Positions 17,808 through 27,323 of a stretch of DNA of 64,000 nt are shown here, piece by piece. Within the stretch, counting starts at the first letter, position 1. The number at the start of each line of letters is the position of its first letter. A program made the position numbers and the translations under genes. The notes under the pieces are model-generated. The model was given only the letters and a program-made list of their open reading frames with translations, was not told where the DNA came from and did not search any database. Source of the DNA: Bacteroidota bacterium (GTDB lineage Bacteria > Bacteroidota > Bacteroidia > Chitinophagales > Chitinophagaceae); assembly GCA_029573235.1 (NCBI GenBank), contig JAKQGX010000027.1, forward strand, positions 1 to 64,000, written 5' to 3'.

Positions 17808-18269
17808 ATGGATGACAAAATAAATATACTATACGTAGATGATGAAGTGAACAACCTCATTTCATTCAAAGCTACTTTTCGCTTGAGATATAAAATTTTC
17901 ACGGCTGAAAGTGCTCGAGATGCTATGAAAATATTGGATGAACACAACATCCACATCATCATTACCGATCAGCGCATGCCGGAGATGACCGGAGTGGAAT
18001 TTTTAGTGAATATCTTGGAAACCCATCCCGACCCCATTCGTATTTTACTTACCGGTTATGCCGATTTGAATGCCGTAATAGACGCCGTTAATAAAGGTAA
18101 AATATACCATTACCTGAGCAAGCCTTGGAATGAAGAGGAACTCAACAATACCATTTTGCAGGCTTTTGAAATCTATAAAAATCGAAAAGACGAAAAAGAA
18201 ATCACCGACAAGCTACAAGTAACCAACGATCAGTTGGAATTCCTCCTTCGACAAAAATTGTTATCTTAA
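17808..18269 (+). CDS. Response regulator: receiver domain with C-terminal coil, no output domain
   Basis: The 153-residue product holds a receiver with D11/D12, phospho-acceptor D54 (ITDQRMP), T82 and K105, and ends in a charged helical tail (about 125-153). It is closely similar to the receiver of the hybrid kinase at 12622-13713 (shared YVDDE-NNL, DQRMP, PDP-RIL, VDA/S-NKG, KP patterns). Such receivers usually carry an HD-GYP, kinase or other output module, which is missing here. The tail may be a dimerising coil. Divergent from the E1-like gene, it is probably another receiver of the same circuit. Confidence 0.85.
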   Translation: MDDKINILYVDDEVNNLISFKATFRLRYKIFTAESARDAMKILDEHNIHIIITDQRMPEMTGVEFLVNILETHPDPIRILLTGYADLNAVIDAVNKGKIYHYLSKPWNEEELNNTILQAFEIYKNRKDEKEITDKLQVTNDQLEFLLRQKLLS

Positions 18270-18295
18270 TTAAGTCCATTGCTTTAATATGTTCT

Positions 18296-18303
18296 TAGCT
18301 TTG
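18296..18303 (+). promoter_or_regulatory. -7 element of the glycosyltransferase pair
   Basis: TAGCTTTG is a perfect TAnnTTTG match ending 13 bases before the ATG at 18317, giving a very short predicted leader. Confidence 0.45.
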
Positions 18304-18316
18304 CGCCAGTCTTTTT

Positions 18317-19093
18317 ATGATTAGCCTTAGCGTAGTTGTCATCACTCTAAATGAAGAAAAAAACATCGGTCGCTGCTTGCATTCTGTGGCAGGCATCGCT
18401 GATGAGATAATCGTGGTCGATAGCCAGTCGACAGACAGCACCGTTGCTATGGCACAATCGTTTGGCGCAAAAGTTATATCATCTGAATTTCTGGGTTATG
18501 TTGCACAGAAAAATTTTGCTGACGCACAAGCCTCCCATGATTGGATACTCTCCATAGATGCCGATGAAGTACTCAGCCCGGAATTGGAGATGAGCATTCG
18601 CCAAATAAAGCTTCAGCCTGCTTTTCCTGCTTATGAATTAAGGCGCCGTACAAATTATTGTGGCAAATGGATTAATCATTGTGGTTGGTATCCGGATAAG
18701 AAAATCCGCTGCTACAACCGCACTAAAGGCAGTTGGAAAGGGGAACAAATTCATGAAAGCTGGCAATTAGATGGCCAGTTATCTGCAGTAGGTATGTTGG
18801 AAGGCGATTTGTTGCATTATAGCTACCACACGTTGTCCGATCATCTCAAACAAATCGAAAAATTTACCGACATCATGGCTCGTCGTGATGTGGAGCTTGG
18901 TAAAAATGCCGGTATTTGCAAGGCTTTGTTTGCGGCAAAGTGGAAGTTTGTTCAATCCTATTTTATTCGATTGGGTATCTTAGATGGATATGCCGGCTTT
19001 CAAGTCTGCTTGTTTTCGGCTTTTGCCACCTATATTAAATACAGCAAAATTCGTCAGTATCATCAATTCAAAAAAGAAGGAAAGGAATATTAA
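18317..19093 (+). CDS. Family 2 glycosyltransferase, LPS-core (WaaE-like) type
   Basis: This 258-residue GT-A enzyme has the N-terminal nucleotide-sugar fold (LSVVVITLNEEKNIG, IIVVDSQSTD) and the metal-binding D81-A82-D83 in SIDADEVLS. The C-terminal region (RRTNYCGKWI, GWYPDKKIR) resembles the WaaE/KdtX group of LPS-core glucosyltransferases. It transfers a sugar from an activated donor at the inner membrane face. Its stop overlaps the start of the next gene by one base (TAATG), so the two are translationally coupled. Confidence 0.88.
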   Translation: MISLSVVVITLNEEKNIGRCLHSVAGIADEIIVVDSQSTDSTVAMAQSFGAKVISSEFLGYVAQKNFADAQASHDWILSIDADEVLSPELEMSIRQIKLQPAFPAYELRRRTNYCGKWINHCGWYPDKKIRCYNRTKGSWKGEQIHESWQLDGQLSAVGMLEGDLLHYSYHTLSDHLKQIEKFTDIMARRDVELGKNAGICKALFAAKWKFVQSYFIRLGILDGYAGFQVCLFSAFATYIKYSKIRQYHQFKKEGKEY

Positions 19094-20100
19094 TGCTGCC
19101 ACTTCCTAATATTATAATTAGTCGTACCGATAGTATTGGCGATGTCATTCTCACATTGCCGGTCGCGGGTGCATTGAAAAAGCAATTTCCGAATATCAAG
19201 ATTGCTTTTTTAGGGACGCGTTATACTCAACCGGTTATTGCTTGCTGTGAGCATGTTGATGTTTTTATTGATGTTGAGGATTTTATTCATCAAGAGGTTT
19301 CTATTTTGGGAGCAGCGCCGGCGGCTATTCTTCATGTTTTCCCCGTACGTGCCATTGCAAAAAGGGCTGTGAGTTTAAAGATTCCGATACGCATAGGCAC
19401 TACCCATCGGTTGTATCATTGGCTCACTTGCAATAAATGGGTATCGTTGAGTAGAAAGAATTCAGACTTGCATGAGGCACAATTGAATTTAGCTCTTCTG
19501 AAACCATTGGCTGTTTCTCCAACATGGCACTTAGAACAGATCTCCGGTTTGTTTGGATTCCATAAGTGGGAGGCGCTTGATGTGCGCTACAAACAGTATT
19601 TGCATCCTCATAAGTACAACCTCATTTTGCATCCCAAGTCGCAAGGAAGTGCCAGAGAATGGGGTATTGATAATTTTGTTGCATTAATAAAATTGTTGGA
19701 CAAAGAGCGGTTTCATATTTTAATATCCGGCACTGAGAAAGAACGTGAGTCATTATCACCACTACTCAATCAGTGCGCAAGCGATGTGACCGATATTACC
19801 GGAAAAATGAACTTGCCACAGTTTATTGCTTTCATTGCTCATTGTGATGGGCTGGTGGCCAATAGTACCGGACCACTACATATAGCAGCGGCTGTTGGCA
19901 TAAATAGCTTGGGTATTTTTCCGCCTATTCGCCCTATGCATCCCGGTCGATGGGCACCCCTTGGTACACATGCTAGTGTATTAGTAAAGCAAAAAAACTG
20001 TAGTGATTGTCGAAAGAGTGCTTCTTCCTGTCATTGCATACAAGAAATCTCCCCCATTGAAGTAGCGATAAGACTTCAGCAGTCACCACGCATTCACTAG
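19093..20100 (+). CDS. Family 9 glycosyltransferase (heptosyltransferase-like)
   Basis: The 335-residue GT-B enzyme opens with ISRTDSIGDVILTLPV, the GT9 acceptor-binding loop, and contains NLILHPKSQGSAREW (donor-site segment) and GPLHIAAAVG (about 257-266), the ADP-heptose-type nucleotide site. A Cys-rich stretch, CSDCRKSASSCHC, follows near the C-terminus, as in many heptosyltransferases. With the GT2 gene it forms an LPS inner-core unit. Confidence 0.88.
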   Translation: MLPLPNIIISRTDSIGDVILTLPVAGALKKQFPNIKIAFLGTRYTQPVIACCEHVDVFIDVEDFIHQEVSILGAAPAAILHVFPVRAIAKRAVSLKIPIRIGTTHRLYHWLTCNKWVSLSRKNSDLHEAQLNLALLKPLAVSPTWHLEQISGLFGFHKWEALDVRYKQYLHPHKYNLILHPKSQGSAREWGIDNFVALIKLLDKERFHILISGTEKERESLSPLLNQCASDVTDITGKMNLPQFIAFIAHCDGLVANSTGPLHIAAAVGINSLGIFPPIRPMHPGRWAPLGTHASVLVKQKNCSDCRKSASSCHCIQEISPIEVAIRLQQSPRIH

Positions 20101-20169
20101 TAGATATTACAGCGTTTAGTAGCTTCGGAATAATGAGTACGGCACAAAACGAAGAGGCTCCTGTATGAG

Positions 20170-21558
20170 TTATTTGAATAGCCTGAAGATGTCTAGCCCG
20201 TTTGCGTAGAGCATGAGTCCGAGTAGTAATACCAAACCAACCGTGGTGGCTTTCTCCATTACTTTGTCACTCACCTTTCTACCGCTCACCAATTCATACA
20301 ACAAGAAGATTACGTATCCGCCATCCAAACCCGGTATGGGAAGCAAGTTCATAAATGCCAAAATGATGGAGACGAAGGCCGTGAGGTGTAAGAAGGTTTG
20401 CCAGCTAAATACAGGCGGGAACATTTGTCCGAAACTAACAATGCCTCCCAGGCTTTCAGACGCTTTTACTTCTTTGGATGTGAAAAGAAATTTGAATTGC
20501 TCGAAATAGGAACCAAATGTTTCGAAGGTTGCCGAAAACCCTTTAGCTATTGAAGCACCCACACCATACTTAATCGTTTCTAGTTGAAAATATCTTTCAG
20601 GGTCTATCTTAGGACGAAAGCCGAAAATACCATCTGCTGGCAAAGTGCCATGTATTGAAATAGGTTTTCCATCCCGGATGACATTGAGGGTAACATCTTG
20701 TCCTTTATACTGTTGTTTGGCAGTTTCAAATTGATCGAAAAACTGCGTGTTTTGATTGTTTAGCGAAACGATGCTATCGCCGGCTTTGAGTCCTATCTTT
20801 TCTGCCGCAGAGCCATTGCCCACATCACCCACTAAGAAAGGAGTACGCTCAGAAATAAAGCCGCCTTTTTTTCGTGTTTTTAATATGTTTCCAATCGTTC
20901 CTTCGGGAATGGTAATAGTCAAAGGTTGTCCATCACGTTCTACTTCAAAGGTGGTGGCTTGCTGAAAAATAAACTCTTTCATCACCTCGTTGAAACGCTC
21001 TACTTTCTTGCCGCCTACGCTAATGATTTTGTCTCCGTCTTTAAACCCAACGCTTTTGGCTAAAGAGTCGGCAGCAATACCATAAGTCATGTTTTTTACC
21101 GGTAAATACTGCTCTCCCCAAATACCAAAGATGGCAATGTATAGGAAGATGGCAACAAGGATATTCATAATGATACCCCCCAACATAATCAATAAACGTT
21201 GCCACGCTTTTTTAGATCGGTATTCCCAGGGTTGCGGGGGCAATGCCATCTGCTCTTTATCCATACTTTCGTCTACCATGCCGGATATTTTTACATAACC
21301 ACCCAGCGGAAACCATCCCAGTCCGTATTCAGTATCGCCTTTTTTCTTTTTAAATAAGGCAATATTCAAAAGGTTGGGAAAGGGAAATAGAAAGTCGAAG
21401 AAGAGATAAAATTTCTCAACACGTGTTTTGAATAAACGCGCAAAGAAAAAGTGCCCAAATTCATGAAGTAATATAAGTAAAGATAGTGCTGCTAATAGTT
21501 GTAAAGCCTGTGTCCAGCCACCGGAAAGCAGTAAGACGCTCGAAGAAAATAATAACAT
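20170..21558 (-). CDS. rseP: RIP metalloprotease RseP (site-2 protease)
   Basis: This 462-residue membrane zinc protease has HEFGH (H32, E33, H36) in the first helix, two PDZ domains (about 165-235 and 250-330) and the NLLPIPGLDGG motif near 400-411 with the Asp metal ligand. RseP cleaves anti-sigma factors and signal-peptide remnants within the membrane after a first periplasmic cut. It follows dxr by 21 bases in the same orientation, an arrangement common in Bacteroidota. Confidence 0.95.
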   Translation of the reverse strand: MLLFSSSVLLLSGGWTQALQLLAALSLLILLHEFGHFFFARLFKTRVEKFYLFFDFLFPFPNLLNIALFKKKKGDTEYGLGWFPLGGYVKISGMVDESMDKEQMALPPQPWEYRSKKAWQRLLIMLGGIIMNILVAIFLYIAIFGIWGEQYLPVKNMTYGIAADSLAKSVGFKDGDKIISVGGKKVERFNEVMKEFIFQQATTFEVERDGQPLTITIPEGTIGNILKTRKKGGFISERTPFLVGDVGNGSAAEKIGLKAGDSIVSLNNQNTQFFDQFETAKQQYKGQDVTLNVIRDGKPISIHGTLPADGIFGFRPKIDPERYFQLETIKYGVGASIAKGFSATFETFGSYFEQFKFLFTSKEVKASESLGGIVSFGQMFPPVFSWQTFLHLTAFVSIILAFMNLLPIPGLDGGYVIFLLYELVSGRKVSDKVMEKATTVGLVLLLGLMLYANGLDIFRLFK

Positions 21559-21579
21559 TCTGAAATGGATAAATAATAA

Positions 21580-22749
21580 TTAATAAACCGAGAGCTGCGA
21601 TTTTTTTATTAACTCGGCTGCTAAGATGCGTGCTTCACGGTCCGACTTTTCATAATCTTCCAATGATGGGTGTTCAATGAAGGTTATCTTTTCCATTACT
21701 TTTTCTATCACATCACTCATTTCCAGAAAACCCACTTTGTTTTTTAGGAAAGAATCGACCACCAATTCATTGGCTGCATTCATGACACAAGGCACATTAC
21801 CGCCTTTTTCCATGGCTTCTTTAGCGATTGCAAGATTACGGAAAGTTTTATAATCGGGTGCATCGAAATGAAATTTTGAATAATTTTTAAAACTAAATCG
21901 AGGAAAATCATTTTGAATGCGCTGTGGGTATCCCAAGGCATATTGTATGGGGAGTTTCATATCCGGCAGACCCATCTGTGCTTTGATGGAGCCGTCACAA
22001 AACTGAACGAAAGAGTGAAGAATGCTTTCGCGATGCACCACCACTTCTATTTGGTCGTTGTTTAACCCAAACAGCCATTTGGCTTCTATCATCTCCAACC
22101 CTTTATTCATAAGGGTGGCACTATCAATTGTTATCTTGGCACCCATCGTCCAGTTGGGATGCTGCAAGGCATGAGATGCTTTGACATTCACAAGGAAATT
22201 GGGCTTTTTACCTAAAAAAGGCCCTCCGGAAGCGGTAAGAATTATCTTTTCAATAGCTGTTTTGTGCTCTCCTGTCAAGCACTGAAAAATGGCTGAATGC
22301 TCGCTATCAACCGGTATGATGGATACCTTTCGTAACTGTGCCAAACTCATTACCAGCTCGCCGGCAACAACCAGGGTTTCTTTATTGGCGAGTGCTACAG
22401 TTTTGCCGGCATCAATAGCCGCCAGTACGGAATGTAGCCCGGCAAAACCAACAATGGCAGCCAACACCACATCTACACTTTCCCACTGCACTACTTCCAT
22501 TAGTGCATGTGGCCCGCTAAATACTTTTATGGGGAGTGAGGAGAGTGCTGCTTTTACTTTTTCGTATTTCTTTTCGTCCGTAACAATGACGGCATTGGGT
22601 GAGAACTTTTTTGCTTGTTCAATTAAGAGTTTATCATTGCTATGAGCACTGAGTACTTCTACTTCAAATAAATCCGGGTGAGCTGCTACCACATCCAATG
22701 CTTGTGTACCTATTGATCCGGTGGAGCCGAGTATTGCCAATCGCTTCAT
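21580..22749 (-). CDS. dxr: 1-deoxy-D-xylulose 5-phosphate reductoisomerase
   Basis: The 389-residue Dxr has the NADPH loop GSTGSIG (8-14), ANKETLV, PVDSEHSAIFQC and ASGGPF motifs and the Asp/Glu metal site. It converts DXP to 2-C-methyl-D-erythritol 4-phosphate, the committed step of the MEP isoprenoid pathway, in the cytoplasm. It is first in the dxr-rseP operon. Confidence 0.97.
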   Translation of the reverse strand: MKRLAILGSTGSIGTQALDVVAAHPDLFEVEVLSAHSNDKLLIEQAKKFSPNAVIVTDEKKYEKVKAALSSLPIKVFSGPHALMEVVQWESVDVVLAAIVGFAGLHSVLAAIDAGKTVALANKETLVVAGELVMSLAQLRKVSIIPVDSEHSAIFQCLTGEHKTAIEKIILTASGGPFLGKKPNFLVNVKASHALQHPNWTMGAKITIDSATLMNKGLEMIEAKWLFGLNNDQIEVVVHRESILHSFVQFCDGSIKAQMGLPDMKLPIQYALGYPQRIQNDFPRFSFKNYSKFHFDAPDYKTFRNLAIAKEAMEKGGNVPCVMNAANELVVDSFLKNKVGFLEMSDVIEKVMEKITFIEHPSLEDYEKSDREARILAAELIKKSQLSVY

Positions 22750-22795
22750 GTCTAAAACAAAAATTTATAGACACTGCATAAGAGCCATAATACTA

Positions 22796-22803
22796 CAAAG
22801 GTA
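22796..22803 (-). promoter_or_regulatory. -7 element of the dxr-rseP operon
   Basis: Minus-strand TACCTTTG is a perfect TAnnTTTG match, 46 bases before the dxr ATG. Confidence 0.5.
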
Positions 22804-22944
22804 AATACCCATTATAGCGCTAACCTCTTATGGAGTGTCTGCATGATAGTTAGTAATCAAAATTATTAAAAAACTCTATTAACAATCTTACTTTCACGTA
22901 ATTTTATTAACACATTACGTTCTAATCAAACACCTTACCAATTT

Positions 22945-23598
22945 ATGGAATCTTCCACTTTTTCTTTTCTTCAAAACTTGAATGAAAACAATAATAAAAC
23001 CTGGTTTGATGCCAATCGAAAAATGTATGAAGCTGCTCGTACTGATTTTGAAAAACTCGTACAAACCATTTTAGATAAATTGGCGGTATGGGAAGAAGGG
23101 TTTACGGCTCAGCGAGCAAAGGACTGTATCTTTCGTATCCATCGGGATGTTCGGTTTTCAAAAAACAAGGAGCCTTACAAAGCAAACTTTGGTGCTGTAT
23201 TTAGCAAAAATGGGAAAAAGGATATTGGGGCAGGGTATTACCTGCATTTAGAACCCGGGAAAAGTTTTGTCGGAGGCGGTATTTGGCAGCCAGAGAAGGA
23301 TGTACTGAAAAAAATAAGACAAGAAATTGATTACAATTTTCCGGAGTTTGAAGGTATTATTTCTGAAAAGAAATTTACAAGTGTATTTCAAAAAATAGAT
23401 GGAGAACCCTTAAAAAGGCCCCCTCTTGGATACGATGATAGTAATCCCGCCATTGCCTATTTGAAGCTGAAAAGTTTTACCGTTGGTGCTCGAATGGATG
23501 ATGCGGCTTTTATCCGAAAAGATACCTCTGAGAAAGTAGTATCCATTTTTCAAACGATGCAACCATTTATTTCCTTTTTAAATAGAGCTGTTGAATAA
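22945..23598 (+). CDS. DUF2461 (TIGR02453) family protein
   Basis: The 217-residue protein matches DUF2461: FLQNLNENNNKTWFDANRK at the N-terminus, then RIHRDVRFSKNKEPYKANFGA and the GGGIWQPEKDVLKKIRQEI segment. The family is widespread and uncharacterised. The conserved Arg/Lys/Asp pattern suggests a catalytic or nucleic-acid role that is not proven. It is cytoplasmic, with no signal peptide, and is transcribed alone and convergent with the T9SS cargo gene. Confidence 0.88.
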   Translation: MESSTFSFLQNLNENNNKTWFDANRKMYEAARTDFEKLVQTILDKLAVWEEGFTAQRAKDCIFRIHRDVRFSKNKEPYKANFGAVFSKNGKKDIGAGYYLHLEPGKSFVGGGIWQPEKDVLKKIRQEIDYNFPEFEGIISEKKFTSVFQKIDGEPLKRPPLGYDDSNPAIAYLKLKSFTVGARMDDAAFIRKDTSEKVVSIFQTMQPFISFLNRAVE

Positions 23599-23642
23599 AT
23601 GGGAGGTGATATTTCTTCAGCAAATATTTCTCTTGCATGATA

Positions 23643-23685
23643 CATAACACTGAAGGTAGTCATCACGACTACCTTCAGTGTTATG
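23643..23685. terminator. 19-bp perfect inverted repeat between convergent genes
   Basis: Positions 23643-23661 pair perfectly with 23667-23685 around a 5-base loop. It lies between the stops of the DUF2461 gene and the cargo gene. No T-tract follows on either strand, so its action as a bidirectional terminator is inferred from position. Confidence 0.6.
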
Positions 23686-23704
23686 AGTGAAAAATAGTTA
23701 GCTG

Positions 23705-26700
23705 CTACTGCACATCAAATTTATGTGTGGTAGTTTTTTCGGCAGTAACAAATTTTAGGAAGTAGGTTCCCTTAGCGTGATGTTGCATATTGATAGTAGC
23801 TTGGTTGCTTCCTTTTGTAAGTTGCAACGTGGTACTATACATTATTTTTCCGGTGATGTCGGTAACAACAACATCCCCCGTCATGTCTTTGGCAGACATA
23901 ATTTGCAAGTGTATGGCATCCTTTACCGGATTAGGGAATATCGATACCGAAGTGCTTACCGAATTGAAAATAGAAACGGTTTTGCTATAAGTGCTATTAC
24001 CGGCAGGGCTCACTGCTTTTACACGATAGTAATTGGAGCCGTTAAGTGGGTTGGAGTCATAGTAGCTATAGGTTTGTTGCTGGTTGGTAGTTACGGTTCC
24101 TACTTCATAAAAGATGCGTCCATCGTTGCTTTTTTCAATGATGAAATGGTCAAAAATAGCCGTATTGGCAATAGTCCATTGCAGTTTGTTTTTGCTGCCC
24201 ACCTGACTTACTTGAATGTCAATAATGGAAAGAGGAAGTGGACTGTTGAGCCCTACACCGGCAGCATACGAGCCACCACTGAAACTAGTGATGCTATCAA
24301 ATTGGGCATATACCAACCCGTTTATGCGGCTGTTGCTGGTGTTTTTGTTGGTTAAATACATGGCATTAAATACGCCTCCTGCATCGAGGTGTGAAGTATC
24401 ATTGGCGTACGCACCGGAAACTGTTTTAAACCATGTAGGTGTTTCTAAACTACCACCATACAGCCCTATGAATGCATTGGCACGATTGGTTACTTGTGCT
24501 ATTTCGGTAGAGTCATAAAAGAACCGTACATGTACCGGTCCGGTCAGCGTAGTACTGTTTAGATTTACATTCCAATATCTTTTTGAAACAAATGTTGCCA
24601 TTTGCAAAGCAGGAATTTCAACGCTATAGGCACCTGTATCAACATATAAACTTGGACTTGCGGCTGCTTTAGCTGCAGTATTAGCACCGGTGTTGTTAGG
24701 GTCCCAATTAATTGCGATGAAGTTGGTATTTGAAATAGAAGGGTCGCTATAATATGTCCATCCATTATCATCGCAAGAAGCGGTCATGTTTACAGCATTT
24801 GATGCAGGAGTAGAAAGTGCTAACATTTGCATAGCATTACTACCAATCATTATGTCGTCAACGCCGATTATATTCCCAAATTTGCTCACCCCTTCAAGCC
24901 CTACTTGAATGGTTTGCCCGGCGTAAGTGGATAGGTCAACGGTTTCATGTTTCCAACCCGGTGTAGAATAGGAAGAATTATAGCGAGCAAAACCCGGGAA
25001 TAGCCTTGTCCAGGTCATACCTCCATCATTACTCACACATGCATATACACTATCAAGATCGGTAGAGAAGCTATTGTCTTGCGTCATCCAAAAGCCTAAT
25101 GAGTTATTAGAACATGGGAATGTTGGCGTGCTCGGCAAGGTGATACAGCTACTATATATTCTGGAGGAAACCCCGGCGGCAAAACTATAACAGTTAAACA
25201 TTACGAATGTATTGCCAGAGTGTGGACTAATAGCCAAAGTAGTAGGAGTTCCATTCTGTAGAGCCCAATTACCGGTACCGGAGAGTTGTGTTAAGTTGCC
25301 CACATTAAAGGTAGGATTGTCATAAGATTCTACTACCGGTAATGTAGTGAGCGTTGGCAATATGGTTTGTTGAATTTTCTGAGTATCATTTTCCGGTTCT
25401 CCATCGCCGGTTAGTGTTACATACATGGTGTCAAAGTTGGTACCCGTGGCTAACAGGTTAATTCCCGAAAAGGTTACCAACTCTGTATCTCCGGGTGATA
25501 ATAGCTTTACGTTGTTATAGGTAGAAGTGTAGGTGTTAGCGCCTCTAATTTTTAGTGTTACAGTTGCGGCGCCTATACTAATATTATTGGCACCTGTATT
25601 GGTGAGCAAAGCAGATACTTCTTGAGGGAAAGGAGTACATGAGGTCGTACTTCCCATATTGGTATGAATGTCGCTAAGGCTGATATCAATAGGGAGAATG
25701 AGCTTGGGCTCAATCATAAAACGGAAGGGGTTGTTGGGTGCAAAGTCATTCCAAGTAGTGCTGGTAATAGGTGAAGAATAATAGAAGGTATTAGCCCGAA
25801 TAGGAACCTCTGATTGATATGCAAAGCCAACATTGGTAGTACCTACTTGCCGAACGCCTACATAAAAATCACCGCTATTCACCAACACCGGTGGCGATAC
25901 AGGTAACACATTTACACCGGAAACAGTGGTCAACGGATTGGGAGAGTCCCAAAGAAGCGTACCCGGTGCACCATTGGTGCCGGAGGCATCCCATATCCCC
26001 AGTTTGTATTGATTACCACCCGAGGTAAAGTTTACTGTTATTTGAGAAATATAGGTTAGCGCATTGGTGTTAAATTTTGCTACAAAATTTCCTGTAGCCC
26101 CTGTGAAGCCGACACCCCCGGTTGGGGTAGGTCCATAAGCGTATGACCAGGTATTGGCATTCAGTAGTTGGGGAATTGATTTTACATTGTTGGTCGTATC
26201 ATCATCTGTAGGTAATGAAACGGTTATTGTATTTGCCCCTAAAGCAGTATAGGTAACAGTGGAGAAGTTGATGACTGCAGTACTATCGGGAGGTAAAGTA
26301 GTTATCAATTGAGAGTCAACAAAAGTATTGGCACCTGTAATAGCTAAATGAGCATAAACATTATTGAGGGAATCAGTACCTACATTACTAATACTTGCAG
26401 AAATAGGTTGGGTAGCTCCGTTGGGGTAAGGTAATTTTCCTAAAGAATAAATCGCATTTACTTTGAGGTCATATTGATGTTTGTGGCTGAGACGAATGGC
26501 CGGTCTAAATGCAGAGAGCGACATGGTAGTGGAGGGTGATAGTGCCGCACTACCATTATATCGTCTTGTAGAGATGGCCGAACTACTGGTGCTATTGCCT
26601 ATAGAGCATGTCCACACAAAACCCGAATGAGATGTAGCATCCGTACGAGTAATCATTACTTGCAAGTTGGTACCGGGGGTTCTTACGTAAGGGGTTGTAA

Positions 26701-27103
26701 GGGCTACAGAAGTCCAATTTCCGCCTAGTGAAGCGCTGCTGAAAGTAATACTACCGGTATATACCAAAGTGTAACCGGCAGTACTATAGGTGCCTGATGT
26801 AAAGGTAGTAGTGGACAAAGGAACATCCTTCATATAAATGCTTACACTGTTGAAGGTAGGGTTAGTACCTAATGTACTCAATGCAAAACCTACATGAGAG
26901 ATAGCGGTGCCCGCGGTTATAAAATTGGAAGCTCCAATCTCTGCCTCAGTATAAATAATTTCGGATGCATGATGACTTAGTGTCCCAAATGGCACGTTGC
27001 CACTGGTACCGGGGTTTACGGTAATATCCACAATCTGTGCATGTGTGCTAATGCCAATAAAGCATAACAACCAAACCGGCAATACTTGTATTACTCTTTT
27101 CAT
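23705..27103 (-). CDS. T9SS-secreted multidomain surface protein with CARDB-like and adhesion-type domains
   Basis: The 1132-residue product has a signal peptide (1-23, ending THAQ), an N-terminal beta-sandwich (25-205), a CARDB-like domain (about 210-315, TTNN ending), further beta-domains (about 320-580), a choice-of-anchor-like jelly roll (about 590-760, DDIMIGSN end), an FN3-like domain (about 955-1050, LQWTIAN...YYRVKAVSPAGNS) and a type A sorting domain (about 1055-1132, FPNPVKDAIHLQI, GTYFLKFV, HKFDVQ end). No catalytic motif was seen, so an adhesin or structural surface role is likely. It is monocistronic. Confidence 0.85.
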   Translation of the reverse strand: MKRVIQVLPVWLLCFIGISTHAQIVDITVNPGTSGNVPFGTLSHHASEIIYTEAEIGASNFITAGTAISHVGFALSTLGTNPTFNSVSIYMKDVPLSTTTFTSGTYSTAGYTLVYTGSITFSSASLGGNWTSVALTTPYVRTPGTNLQVMITRTDATSHSGFVWTCSIGNSTSSSAISTRRYNGSAALSPSTTMSLSAFRPAIRLSHKHQYDLKVNAIYSLGKLPYPNGATQPISASISNVGTDSLNNVYAHLAITGANTFVDSQLITTLPPDSTAVINFSTVTYTALGANTITVSLPTDDDTTNNVKSIPQLLNANTWSYAYGPTPTGGVGFTGATGNFVAKFNTNALTYISQITVNFTSGGNQYKLGIWDASGTNGAPGTLLWDSPNPLTTVSGVNVLPVSPPVLVNSGDFYVGVRQVGTTNVGFAYQSEVPIRANTFYYSSPITSTTWNDFAPNNPFRFMIEPKLILPIDISLSDIHTNMGSTTSCTPFPQEVSALLTNTGANNISIGAATVTLKIRGANTYTSTYNNVKLLSPGDTELVTFSGINLLATGTNFDTMYVTLTGDGEPENDTQKIQQTILPTLTTLPVVESYDNPTFNVGNLTQLSGTGNWALQNGTPTTLAISPHSGNTFVMFNCYSFAAGVSSRIYSSCITLPSTPTFPCSNNSLGFWMTQDNSFSTDLDSVYACVSNDGGMTWTRLFPGFARYNSSYSTPGWKHETVDLSTYAGQTIQVGLEGVSKFGNIIGVDDIMIGSNAMQMLALSTPASNAVNMTASCDDNGWTYYSDPSISNTNFIAINWDPNNTGANTAAKAAASPSLYVDTGAYSVEIPALQMATFVSKRYWNVNLNSTTLTGPVHVRFFYDSTEIAQVTNRANAFIGLYGGSLETPTWFKTVSGAYANDTSHLDAGGVFNAMYLTNKNTSNSRINGLVYAQFDSITSFSGGSYAAGVGLNSPLPLSIIDIQVSQVGSKNKLQWTIANTAIFDHFIIEKSNDGRIFYEVGTVTTNQQQTYSYYDSNPLNGSNYYRVKAVSPAGNSTYSKTVSIFNSVSTSVSIFPNPVKDAIHLQIMSAKDMTGDVVVTDITGKIMYSTTLQLTKGSNQATINMQHHAKGTYFLKFVTAEKTTTHKFDVQ

Positions 27104-27258
27104 GTGAAAAAATTTTAGTTAGATGGAAGATATATAATCCTTTTGTTAATTGCAATAGCTTTTTTTTATACTAATTATATGCAACTATTTTTTTAAATAA
27201 AAATGAATGTGCAACTGCAATGGAAGTAGTATGGCTTACTAAAGGTTGAAAAACAAAA

Positions 27259-27287
27259 TGGGCTGTTTCTTTCGTTGAAACAGCCCA
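27259..27287 (-). terminator. Hairpin terminator of the small basic secreted protein gene
   Basis: An 11-bp perfect stem (TGGGCTGTTTC with GAAACAGCCCA) and a 7-base loop. On the minus strand it is followed by a broken T-rich tract. Confidence 0.65.
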
Positions 27288-27323
27288 CTTGACGTGTATC
27301 TATGATTGTTTGAAATTCGCCTA

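Noticed and set aside
23777-24355. 192-residue plus-strand open frame
   Set aside because: It is antisense to the C-terminal FN3 and sorting domains of a clear T9SS cargo gene, with no domain of its own.
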